DNA of 64,000 nucleotides. It comes from Apostichopus japonicus (taxonomy: Eukaryota > Echinodermata > Holothuroidea > Aspidochirotida > Stichopodidae). Positions 53,401 to 64,000 of this stretch are shown piece by piece. The notes beneath the pieces were generated by a model. The model was not told the origin of the DNA. It was given only the letters and a program-made list of their open reading frames with translations, and did not search any database. The translations under genes and the position numbers were made by a program. The stretch spans positions 24,138,111 through 24,202,110 of the forward strand of contig NC_092576.1 of assembly GCF_037975245.1 (NCBI RefSeq). The letters are read 5' to 3'. Every line of letters starts with the position of its first letter. Positions within the stretch are counted from its first letter, which is position 1.

Positions 53401-54162
53401 CTAACAATAGTAATACATTCTTTAAATACTGATAATCCATGTTAGTGATGGTGGCCTACGTGCTCAATGTGGTCGTCAATATTTCAAAAGTATATATATT
53501 TTTACTCAACATAAGTTAGCAATTAATAAACTAAGACAAAATGATAGATTGCGACACATAAACTATGTATATTTGTTATTCATTAGAGTTAAATCATATG
53601 TGAACGCAACGGTGTCTATTTACTTTATTTTACAAAATTAAATATCAATTGAAGAAATTAATTGAACCATTTCATAATATCATTCTACTTCGAGCAGCAT
53701 ATAAATTTCATGGAAAGAAATAACCCTTAAACTGTTCCACCAAGGGGAATCGTTTACTCGTCTCATTTACAATGGTAATTGTAGTGCGTGTTCACTTTCT
53801 GAATAGCTAAGAACATGTGTCTTATGTATTGATAATATGACTTCTTTTAAGTATAAGCATTCATTTCTATTCGCAACTTGTGTTACTGGGTGTTTAATTT
53901 ACAATACATGAACACTGTATAGAGACGGTATGTCACGTTCACTATGATTTATTATTTGTCTTGTATCGAACTAAGCGTTCTCCAAAATGAACTAACACGA
54001 CTTGTGAACATATTGCGTCCGTGCGGCAGATGACATCGTCGCAAATAGTTCATTGTGAAGGAGAAATGAGATTGTTAGACGTCCGAACCAAACGTTTTGA
54101 GCTTTTTTTCACCCAGAAATGTCTAGACATTCAGTAACCGCCATAGATCGTTGGTAAACCGA
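50401..54162. other. Intergenic, downstream of the pseudokinase receptor
   Basis: No exon recognised. It includes the tandem repeat at 51566-51835. A minus-strand AATAAA (plus-strand tttatt at 53948-53953), ~210 bases after the receptor's stop codon, is a plausible polyadenylation signal. Confidence 0.4.
51566..51835. repeat. Tandem repeat of ~90-105 bp, three copies
   Basis: Three units start with CCTTCTGCTTCTCA-like sequence at 51567, 51653 and about 51756. Each continues through '...ATCCAA(C/G)CTCCTTTT(C/T)GTCTT...TTCACTCGTTCAGT(C/T)AATG...'. Units differ by small indels. Confidence 0.7.
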
Positions 54163-57100
54163 TTACTTAGCGATATCGTTCTCAACATGTATTTCCTAAA
54201 TAAAGAAAAGGGAAAGAATAAGGAACATATGATTTTGAATATAATCTCGTGTTTTCATTTATTGTAGAAGGTATCAAAATCAATAAAAACGACCTATAGT
54301 ATACACTTACTTTACTGTAAGTGGACATGTTTTCCAGTGCCTCTTTAAGTGTCGCAGTACTCGGACGAAGCCTAGGCTCGGTTTTCCATACTCGTAACAC
54401 GATGCTGTACCTTGAAAAATTATAGAAATAACATGTTTTGGCGTATCATTCACTTCATCTTTATTTATTTCATCTTTATCTGCCAGTGGATTGTGCATAA
54501 CATATGATGTTATACACTCTAGTTACCTTCTATAATGCTTTGATTTACGTTTGATTTCCTAACTTTAAGTGCTACACAGTTACGGCTTATTACTATGTCG
54601 TTTGGTTGGGGAAACAATATACGGTTTCACCTATAAATAGCACTCTGATATTTGGTTAATTACGACAAGTGTTGTTTGCATAAACTGCAGTTTTAATGTC
54701 TTGTGAATTCTCCAAAAAGTCAATTGAAGAAATGAAAAATGTTATACTTAATACTGATATTAATAACCTGATGGTTTACATTCTAACGAATACTGACTAA
54801 ATATGATGAATATTTCATAATCTCCCAGATCGTGTCTTGTGATAACTTGCAATGAACTCCTGCTCTACTATGATCTTAATTAAAATGTTTCAAATAAATG
54901 TTCTTACAAATTTTCTGATAACTCGTTTGGTTTTGATGGGATTTCCGGATGTCCCGAAGTATTTGCAGTCAGGCGTGGTGGTTGACCTTAATGAAGAAAC
55001 ATAGACTAGTATGATTTCGTTCCACTGCTTTTCTACCGAAGATTAACAGTAATTAAAAATAATATAATGGCTTGGCTTAATGGAAATTGAAGATTACAAA
55101 GACACGAAGCGGCAATGTTCCCAATTTATTATTCCTATCTACAAAGCAAACGGAAATATCTTTCAAAATTGACAAATGAATGATGAATTCCCAAGTTTCC
55201 TCTAAAAGTTCCAATATGAATAGCTAAGATTTGTACATTATATCGGATAAACCAGTTTTTGACCAACTTTGGTCAGGTTTATGACCAGGGGAGGGGCTGG
55301 GGTAAGTTGTGTCTAGGGATTAGTGGGTGACAGACGTGTGGAAATTTCAGTATAGGAAGAAGTGTGCAATTGAATTAGATTACGTTAAGGGCATGGGAGA
55401 GCAAATTTAGAGGAAACAATTTGATCATCCAGAAGTTTCATTAGCGTATCGACTTTTCGATTAATTAACAACACAAAATTGACTGTTCAAATTATAATTA
55501 GATTGTAAATAATAACAGAAAATTGAAAGAAAATGTTGCCACAAGATATTGGCAATGTACCAAAAGTGAAGAGCTGCCACATTAACAATGAGATGCACCA
55601 TAAGTCACTAGCTGATGAATATTCATTCGTCTCATTGAACGATTCTGGGGGAAGGTGACTGAGATTACAACCGGGCTGTAACAGAGAAAGCATGTTTTAT
55701 AGCATCATATCACATCTTAATTGTTGACTATTTGAAAAAAAAATTACACCACTTTCTAGTTTAGATTAAGTATGCATCTGTGACATCTAGTTACTCTTAG
55801 AGATAAACCAACACATTTAAATAAACACATACTAAATAAATTATTTACATTGATTGCATACAATATATAGTAAACGTAATAACTATAACTATAACTATAT
55901 ATATATATATCTTTTTATATAAATATACATATACTACTTATTAAATATCATAACTTGAAATGGATAAATTTCCTCATTAAGATATATTTCCTTCGAAATA
56001 TGTAATTATTAAGGCATATTATTACAATTAAAATATATTGATATTAAATAAGATCACGTAACAAAATATCATTATATATTTATATTCCTTTGTCAGTATG
56101 TTTCCCTATTCTTTGAAGTTTACATCAAACTGAATAATTCACCAAATAAATTGGTTACAAAGTTTCCTCTCTGAAGGAGGTTAAACTGGAAATGCTTAAA
56201 TGAAGTTTCCTCTCTGAAGGAGGTTAAACTGGAAATGCTTAAATGTGTACCTTGCGCTTCATCAGTTTCACCTTTGTAGGAGCATCTTGTGAGAGCAAAA
56301 AGTCGTAAAGTTTGCATTTCCCTTGGGAGAGAAGGACTTTGTTTGCGGAAAACCCAGGATGAAGAAACTAAGTGAAAACAGAAGATACACAACACCAGTC
56401 TGTTAACATTCTATAGATAAGGGGTTATGCCTGCTCATGTCAGGTGATAAAGACAAAAGTAAAACCAGTTATCAATGTTTAGTAATTCATGAAGTATATA
56501 CAAAAACCTTGTATAGCATACACTAAAAAAAGAGTTTTCTAAAGAAAGGCAGCGTTGGCTCTCGACGCCTCTACTTTCTGGAGGCTTCTTCACGTCCATA
56601 AGGTCCATATACTTTTAAAGTATTATACTATTGTCAATATAAACGAAATACAGTTGTCAAATCTAGCGCTAATTTACGAAACAAAAAGGCACACATCAGG
56701 GAAGGAACCATGATTTACTAGATTTCTATTATTTACTGCATTGAGCTCCTTGCTTATTGTAACTCTGATTTTTTGTATAAGACATGTATCTTATATATTT
56801 TTTTCAACATTGCAATGCTTCCTTAACATTTTTGAATCTCATGAACGTTAATCTCACTTGGTACATCGAGTCATTTAAAACGCACCCCTTGACAATGGAT
56901 GAAGATAATTCCGTTCACAATATCCATGAGGTAACGAAGACGTGTTTCCATGGGAGAGTGTGTCTCTATATGATTGGTCAGGCTTGTATCTGGCAAATGT
57001 TCGTATAACACGTACATGCGATCTGTTGGTAAAAAAAGAAGAAAAATACTTGTATATGTCACTTTAACGCCCACGAGCACGTGGCAGGTTTATAGTATTG

Positions 57101-60100
57101 TAAGACTGTAACCAGGTAGAGCCTTTTACTGTATAACAGTTTGAACTTCGCGTTTGATCCACTTCTCTTTACAAAAAGCTAAATAATGTTTAACACTTGA
57201 AGAGTGCAATCGAATTTCTACTTGTCAAATGTTTTTAAAGGATGCGTTGTAACGTCTTTTCAATGTGTGTTTTTTGTTCTGCTTTTAAATATTACAACTC
57301 TTTACCACAAGTTAAATTGACTGCTAAAACTGTAATTCTTTTGCCGGAATGGATATGACATAGCATTAGTACAAGTTTCAAATGTTTATCGAAAGTTTTA
57401 ATTTTGTATCTATATCGTTGTTTAGAAGTAGACATGCACCTGATTTCATTTACAACTTAAATGTATCGATATTCTACTGATTTAATGGTTTGACATGTTT
57501 AAAAAGGTAGGTAGTCTCCTACCCCGATTCATTTAAGACGTGAAAATGTATCGACTACTTTAGAGTAAGAGACACATTAATTGGTGATTGAGTTTCCGTA
57601 TTTCTAATTCAGTGATGCCTTTTCATTGGAATGTCCTATCGTTTTTTGAGGAAATACAGTTTACCTGCATCAAGGCAAATTCCTTCGATCTTGAGTAAAT
57701 TACTCTGATTGCCAAACTCCAGCAGCTTCTTTACATAGTTTCCCCAGTGGAAGTTCTTATCATGGAGCATGTGTTCTATGAGAGACAGAAAATATACAGT
57801 GATAGTTTTAATTTAGAACACTGAATATAAGTGATGCCAATTGCAATAATATTAATTTTACTAAAAACACAATAGATTGCAACAATGTAATGCCAGCGTT
57901 TACGTGGACATCACATCTATTGATGGTATATGCTATAGCCACTATGAGTTACGATAGCATTTAAACCGTTAACATGTTTGAGATCTTCAGTAAATTCAAT
58001 AAAATGACATGATATGTAAGAAGAATTGTTACTTTGCCAAGAAGGTACGATAATGGATTAATCGCATTTTTAAAGGAAATCAAAGTTAAATCTGATAGCC
58101 TACATTAAAATTGTGTTATTTATCGATGTAGAACAACCGGTACATGTCTGTACATCAAAATTAAACTTTTCATAGGACCACCACCAATACGTTAAATTAT
58201 ATGTTTGTTGCAGTGAGGGCGTTGCGGTCAAGTGGTTAAGGCAGTGGACGTGTGATCTAAGGATTATAGGTTCGATCCCTTGCCAGAACATTACGTTAGG
58301 TCCTTGGGCAAGGCGCTTTACTCCATTGCCTCTCTTCACCCAGGTGTATAAATGGGGACTTGCGAGGAAACTTGTAAATATAGTTGTGTCCGCCGGTTTG
58401 TGGCTGCACCATATGGGAAGTCCCCCGGGACACGTGGTTGTGGTGCACTGTGGTGCCCTAGGAGAGATTGATTTAATCGTGCAAACTTTTGTGTGTAGGT
58501 TTGAAAAGTTATCAATGACCAGGGTTAAGTTGTAAAGTCGTGTGAGAAAGCCTTGGCAAGACTGTCAATCTAAATAATAAAATTATTAATGTCAAAAGTG
58601 TATATTATCGATAACATTTACGATCGATTATATTTATTTGCAAAACTCTCGAGATTGTAAGCCCCACTTGTTAGGCAATGGTCACCTGCAATTGTTGATG
58701 CAAATACACACTTATCAGCCTTCTCCGGGACTGAAATAACAGCCGTCCATCGATCGAAGAAATATCCTTTCTTAAGACTGGCAATAAAGTTGACATTTTT
58801 CCGTTGAAAGACTTCTGTTTCTGGTGAAATCTCAGGAATAACATCATAGTTATCTACAGCTGCATTGGTAATAAAGAAGCCAATTAAAAGACAAAGACGA
58901 ACCAAAATCTAAAGTCACACAGCTTCTTTACTGTCTTTTCATTATGTGTTAAATATAATATTTTGCACTGTGTCAATTATTTGACAAATTGGCAACCAAA
59001 ATATTAAGTCAAACATTTATAAATATGAGAGTATATTATCAGTAGAAGCAATTAATACAACATTAAAAAAAAAATGGACCAAAGACAAACTGCTAACTTG
59101 TCCTTTGCTGAACTAGAAATAAGGCACAAAATATGAAACATCAAAATATGAAACAAAGTAATATAACCTACATTCGATGTCCAGATAGTTCGGGTTCTCC
59201 TTTGATAGTTTACCAGTATCTTTATGAATTGATAGTTCATACATCCTGCAAAAAAGACGTAGAAGAATATGAGTTATACTATTATGTGTTACCAAAAGAA
59301 GACACAAATCCTGTCATCATCAATTATAAATGTGCTAGAGACAACTGTCATATATAACTAAAACAAAAACTTGTTTCCGTTCGATATATATGACACATTT
59401 AAATTGTTAACACATAAGTCCCGATATTTTAAGAAATCTAAAAAAATTCTATCCTCAAGCCACGTGTGCTGATTTTTCCGTATTAATTAAGTAGTTTTTT
59501 CTTTGTGTAGTAACATAGATTTTTCACTCGTTATATATACCATAACAAAACTTATAAACTAATAAAATGTAACAAAGCTTCATATCCAGGTTGCACTATG
59601 ACATCACAGATGAGTAATATTTTTCTGATCTGTTTGAAGCAGCTGTTCGTCACCAAGAGAAAAACGTGATATAGGCTGAAGATGGTAGGGTTTTGTGTTC
59701 AACTTAAACTAAAGTTCATCGACACAACGGAATCAGATACTTATATTAGCGATAATCGAGCGTTGAATTTTACAAGAAAACAAAACTGCATGTTGTGATG
59801 ACATCTTATAATAATGCAATATTTCAGCGTTTTTCGTAGCATTCACTTGAACATTGTATTACTTGTATTTTAATAGTAAACTAATTCATAATGTCTTGGA
59901 TACTGATTCATGCATGCTGTACCCTGCTCCCACAACATTTATATGAATAAGAACAGTATACCCTTAATTTTCTCTACAGCCTCATGCATGATAGCCGAAA
60001 TTCTCAGTGAGATGTGTAACATGGCAGGATAACTGAGTCCTTGTTTATATATATTTCAAGCCTGTGACTGTTTTTCAACCAATCCATGTAACATCCAACT

Positions 60101-63100
60101 AAAGTTTATATGTATAAGCAGTCTAAACATGCCGAGATCAATTTCATTCATTGGCGAAAAGAATTAATGGAATTTGAAAGAAAATATCATAAGATCATCA
60201 TAGCTGACTTCCCGTGTAAGGGATTATTCATATACATTTACAATTTAAAAGGTTTTGTAAGAACTATATGATGGACTTTCGTCTATCAATCAATGTGCAT
60301 GTGAAAGCAGTTAACGGTAAGGTTTGGCTCAGATCACTATTGGAATCGTTTACTGCATATAGCTTACCATTTATCATAATGCTACAGTTGTTAGTAGCAC
60401 CTCTCTTTTTCTACAGCCATATGTTACAGTCTTTTCTCAAGCGTGTTTGCTGCATATTCCCCAGTACAAATATTTTGTTGTTGCTGTAGGTTACACGTTG
60501 TGTATATCTGTGCAGACCTTACCAGCCGAAATACGTGATACGTGCACATATAACGATACAGTAACACTTACGTTAGAGAACTGCAACAGGCGCCTCTGTC
60601 AGCTGTAAAATATTATATAATATATAATGTATAATGTTAACTAGTATGCATTACTTTTAAGTGCTCTGTTTAAAATAAACTACACCACAATTAAAAAGTG
60701 TCCTTCAAAGTCTGGTTTTTTAAATTTAAATTTCATAATTTAGTATCCAATTGATACAAATTAAAATAGTATTTGTTCCCTTTGTTACAACTTCATTATT
60801 GAAAAGGGAAATGTTTCGGGACATTGATTAACATTTTCTAATTAAGATTAAAATATATATGTAATTTGTTTCAACAAAGAAATACATTTCGAGGAGGTGA
60901 ACGATTATCATATCTACAAAAATCCATGACCTTAATAACAACTATTAAATAAACCCTATATTAATCAGTCCAAGGTGCGTGTAAATCAGTGAGTCTCCTG
61001 TCGACAGCTACTAATCTACTACTTTCCAATCAACCAATAACAACGCTAAAGAGCAATAGATTCGTTTATATTCTTCACTTAACAAAATAAATGAACCAAT
61101 TTGTTTTGAACAGTGCAATTGGGTTGCTTTACATTATCAGATTACTGTTCTCTATTTATAAATCAGATATGCTATTCCCATGTGATATCTGAAGGTCCAG
61201 TACGTGATAGGTGTTAATAGATTTTAACCGAAACAATACACACATCCCAGCATGATTAAAGAATTGAATATGAGCCTAATAGCAGATATTTATTTACTCA
61301 CGTTCAGATGACTGTTGTGTTTTCTCATCTTCTGGAACCATTGAGGGTGTATAAGAGTAGTCTGAAGCGCTTTCGATTTCGAAAAAATTAAATTAAGTTC
61401 TCTTAAAGAAACGTCAGCTCTGGTAGACAAGTGTAACTTAAAATAAACTTATGCAATATGTCGGCAGAGTGTCTTTTGTATTTATCAAGAAATCTGTTTT
61501 ATTTATCTGAATCATTTAAACATGTCATCAAGACTTGCTACAATTGTAATCGCATCTTAGTAAAAAATCGTAATATTTCAAACCTGTCTTTTACTATGTA
61601 CCCAGCAAAGTGTGATGGATGGAAAAGACAACATGTAATATTAAGATCTGAAAGTTACCTTTCCCTCGTGCAACCTGTTGAGAAAATATTTGAAATATAT
61701 ATTATTTGTAAACATTTTTCTTTAAAAACTGTCATAGCAAAACAATATAACAGTGTTGGTTGTTTTTTTTAGCAAGAATCATAAGTACCAAAAATAAATC
61801 TATAAAATGGAATAAACGATAGATGCATAAATATATATTAGTTCTAAAGAGAATTACCTCGACGTCTGATAATTATTAGCGTCAAACAGACAAAAGATAT
61901 CAGAAGAGTTGTCATGAGAGTGATAACCACCGTTAGTAATGTGGAAACGGATTGATTTTCAGCAACAGGATTAGCTGCAGAAAGGAGAATATTACTTTAA
62001 ATATTACTTAAAAATGTTAAAAACTATTAAATTGTTATATCCAAGAATTAGTTAGTTAAGATACCGTGTTGCAATTGTTTTGTATTAGAGAAATAGGCCA
62101 CCAGCCATCTAACTTATTACTTAAAAGGGAAACGTTTATGTTGACTTGAAACTTATATTGAAGACCAAAAGATTACACAATTCAATTTAAAGCCCCATCT
62201 CAATATCAAGTCCCTAAATTGGCTTAAATTTTGAGTCCCCCAGGAGGGTTGATCACAACCGGGTGTATATGGTGCCATATAGGAAAATTGTCCTCGAAAG
62301 CTTACTAAAGCTTTTTTTTTAATTTACTTGTTAATGTATCTTCCAAACCTGAAACATTTGGGATGTTGCGTCGATACAACATGTTATGAGGATATGGCTT
62401 TTACTAAAAGATACAACAAGTGTCAGCAATTTTATTAAGCAATCAACTCAGCCACCGGTATATCCAATTCATGTTAAATTGTAAATATTTAATTACTTCC
62501 CAAAAACTGTCGTTCGACTCATTCCATTAATTATGTATACAACCTGATTTCAAAGCTTATTTCACCTTACAATGGTCTATTATACGCTTTCTGAATGATA
62601 GTCTCCTAAGTGATAGTAAATGTAGAAGTTATATCTGCATAGACTATACTAAGGTCAATTGGAGTCGTATGTTCACGTAATCAATCCAAATCATTTAATA
62701 CTTAGACTATGTATGAATTGGTGGTATGACTATTAATACACATACTTCATTTACCGTGGAATCCCAAAGTAATGTATAAGTCATAGTTGCAAAGGAACGT
62801 GCACAATAAATTGCAATGTTTAAGTTAATCTTAAAGAAAATTAAAATACTGCTGTGATATCAATCTTCTCATCTATAGAAAAAGAAAAGAAAAATCTAAC
62901 ACAGTTTTATATTATTTCTTAAATGAAACGTTCATTTGTGCTAACAATATTTACACATATTATTACACCCAAGCGAATTTCTTACAAATGACTGAATTGC
63001 TTGAACGTACCTTCCGCAAGGTCCTCTTTATTTGGTTCGTAGACGGTTACTGTTGTAATAGCCTGTTGCAGAGGACTCTCGGTAAAGCAGGAAATTGTAT

Positions 63101-63349
63101 TCACTGTGTTTAGCGGATGGAACATAAATGATGACAGAACATTAAACATATCCACATTATTCGGATCAGGAATTACTAAGAGTTCACCTACTCCCTTCGT
63201 TGTAACGCTTTGGTTGATTGACCAGGTAAGGTTGACAGCAGATGGTATGTTGTGAGCTAGGCAAGTAAAATTAATTGTATTCAAATCTGTGGATATATTT
63301 AATTTATGGACTGCCTTTCCTTGGTAACGTATAGAGATGTTCGGTCGAC
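54163..63349 (-). CDS. Ig-domain receptor with tyrosine-kinase-like pseudokinase domain, 3' part (11 exons in window)
   Basis: Exons: 63349-63011 (Ig), 61974-61858 (TM), 61361-61302, 58859-58668, 57775-57665, 57022-56886, 56367-56251, 55675-55561, 54986-54908, 54410-54311 and 54195-54163 (stop), all phase-consistent with GT/AG borders. The Ig domain has NFTCLAHN...LTWSI...TISCFTE. The membrane helix ends in basic RRR, then a DYSYTPSMVPE juxtamembrane. The kinase fold is recognisable: NLLKIEGIC; MYVLYEHLPDTSL; LPPESFNETNEYSSASDLWC; LRVWKTEPRLRPS. But the glycine loop is degraded (SLKKGYFFDRW), the beta-3 lysine is replaced (CVFASTI), HRD is HPG and DFG is DFL. A pseudokinase co-receptor or scaffold is likely. 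The donor of the fourth exon is ambiguous (ACAA|GTGGGG fits phase; a later GTAAAT does not). The 5' end lies outside the window. Confidence 0.8.
55561..55675 (-). CDS. Activation-segment to helix-F exon of the pseudokinase receptor
   Basis: It reads PGCNLSHLPPESFNETNEYS, then SASDLWCISLLMWQLFTFG. This matches kinase subdomains VIII-IX (A-P-E-S-x ... Y-S-x-x-S-D-V-W-S-x-G-V-x-L-W-E-x-F-T-x-G). The structural Asp of helix F (SDLW) is kept, supporting a folded kinase-like C-lobe. Confidence 0.88.
56160..56245. repeat. Perfect 43 bp tandem duplication at an intron start
   Basis: The unit starting AAGTTTCCTCTCTGAAGGAG and ending GCTTAAATG is repeated twice in direct succession (56160-56202 and 56203-56245) with no visible differences. 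The second copy ends right at the splice donor of the catalytic-loop exon, in the intron of the pseudokinase gene. Identity between copies suggests a recent event. Confidence 0.9.
56251..56367 (-). CDS. Catalytic-loop exon of the pseudokinase receptor
   Basis: Phase 0 at both ends. It reads FLHPGFSANKVLLSQGKCK, then LYDFLLSQDAPTKVKLMKRK. Aligned by the conserved loop H-R-D-L-A-A-R-N-V-L-L, the catalytic Asp and preceding Arg are replaced (H-P-G), while the later Asn is kept. The metal-binding D-F-G reads D-F-L. Both changes are in a continuous open exon, so the gene is not simply decayed. Confidence 0.85.
58204..58580 (+). mobile_element. tRNA-derived SINE with conserved body and A-rich tail
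   Basis: The head resembles a class II (Ser/Leu-like) tRNA: A box GCGGTCAAGTGGTTAAGG (58224-58241) and perfect B box GGTTCGATCCC (58269-58279). The body contains CCTTGGGCAAGGCGCTTTAC and CACCCAGGTGTATAAATGGG. The tail ends AATAATAAAATTATTAAT. It lies in the intron between the kinase N-lobe exon and the next exon, opposite in orientation to the gene. It is the best-preserved SINE in the window. Confidence 0.75.
61858..61974 (-). CDS. Transmembrane exon of the pseudokinase receptor
   Basis: A phase-1 to phase-1 exon after TTTCTGCAG|. It reads ANPVAENQSVST, then a hydrophobic helix (LLTVVITLMTTLLISFVCL continuing TLIII), then Arg-Arg-Arg. Hydrophobicity and the flanking positive charge support a type I membrane protein with a cytoplasmic kinase-like part. 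Confidence 0.85.
63011..63349 (-). CDS. Membrane-proximal Ig domain of the pseudokinase receptor
   Basis: A 339 nt exon, phase 1 at both ends, beginning GRPNISIRYQGK. The Ig Cys (NFTCLAHN), Trp (LTWSIN) and second Cys (TISCFTES) are all present, with several N-x-S/T sites. The incoming phase 1 shows at least one more exon further upstream, outside the window or not recognised in 63350-64000. Confidence 0.85.
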
Positions 63350-64000
63350 CTGTAAAGTGAAGATCATTAAGAATCAGTAAAGCCAATCAGCGATCCAAGG
63401 ATTCAAATCAACAAAATACAGTATTCAGCACATTATACAACACAGTTGACTAACCGATGCAAGAGCACCGTCGATAATAACACCTGCGTAATGCAAGGAT
63501 ATATTCCAACGTTACAACAAAGACATACACAATGATCGAATTGATACATCATCAAAAGTTTCCAAGATACGCATGTTTAAAGCAACAGTTAACGTCGCTA
63601 TCCAAAAAAGGGAAGGTTTCAAGACTTCGTTCACACAAATTTCCGTCTGATCAAATCCATCTCATCTGAAACCATTAAACTACAAAATGTAACTGTTTGC
63701 TTCAGAACCTCTTGTTGGAATCAGTCACATATGTCGTAATGACTCAATGCTTACGATGTAATGCAGTATGTACGTATATTATGCATATTAAACCTACGTG
63801 ACCGTTATATAAGTACACTACACTGCTGTCGGAATATTTGGCTATTTAAACTGCAGAACTACTACTTTTCAGATACTTCTGGCTTCATTGTACAACGTAG
63901 TGTTGTTCAACGTACTACTTGCACTATGTACATAGCCTATTACTGTCATACTTGTTATTGCATTGTTCCTTGCATTAATTTGAAACTTTACTTACTATGA
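63350..64000. other. Upstream intron of the pseudokinase receptor
   Basis: No further exon of the receptor was recognised here. Since the Ig exon enters in phase 1, this is presumed intron; the rest of the gene lies beyond the window edge. Confidence 0.45.

Noticed and set aside
58204-58280. Possible tRNA gene
   Set aside because: A and B boxes are present but there is no matching acceptor stem, and it continues into a SINE body and tail.
60567-60597. Candidate exon of the pseudokinase gene (TTTTACAG|CTGACAG ... AAC|GTAAGT)
   Set aside because: Good splice sites, but including it puts the next exon out of frame, while skipping it keeps the phase. It could be an alternative exon.

Overview
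The window is nuclear DNA from an animal with intron-rich genes: AT-rich, small exons bounded by GT/AG splice sites, tRNA-derived SINEs, non-LTR and Penelope-like retroelement relics, microsatellites and minisatellites. The protein modules (death-effector-like, ZU5, CABIT, SH2, Ig receptors, NHL propeller) and the repeat flora suggest a marine invertebrate deuterostome. An echinoderm, perhaps a sea cucumber, is my best guess; that is inference, because no species-specific marker is visible.

All convincing genes lie on the minus strand. From high to low coordinates: (1) 63349-54163, the 3' part of an Ig-domain receptor with one transmembrane segment and a tyrosine-kinase-like domain whose catalytic motifs are lost, i.e. 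a pseudokinase receptor (its 5' end lies beyond the window); (2) 50400-45130, a decayed LINE, split by a 2.2 kb foldback-like element (47224-49417) built from TTTACCGCGGTAAA-type palindromes; (3) 39299-31925, a complete 11-exon gene that I reconstruct as signal peptide, three Ig domains, transmembrane segment, cytoplasmic linker and NHL beta-propeller, with every splice phase agreeing; (4) 29625-28600, a Penelope-like relic with a GIY-YIG motif, next to a ~150 bp minisatellite; (5) 26983-25863, a two-exon, 111-residue death-effector-like protein; (6) about 24233-20853, exons of a ZU5-like protein; (7) 7829-1308, a complete six-exon, 365-residue adaptor with an N-terminal CABIT-like region, a tyrosine/proline-rich linker and a C-terminal SH2 domain.

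The long stretches between (7830-20850, 39300-45130, 50400-54160 and the introns) hold microsatellites, a 22 bp tandem array, a long imperfect hairpin and SINEs, but no coding exon I can defend.

Read together, the genes look like pieces of cell-surface-to-cytoplasm signalling: a pseudokinase receptor, an Ig receptor with an unusual intracellular propeller, an SH2/CABIT adaptor that could read phosphotyrosine, and DED and ZU5 proteins of the death/immune type. A functional link is inference from proximity and domain content only. Exon boundaries were found by eye from splice consensus and reading phase, with no transcript evidence.
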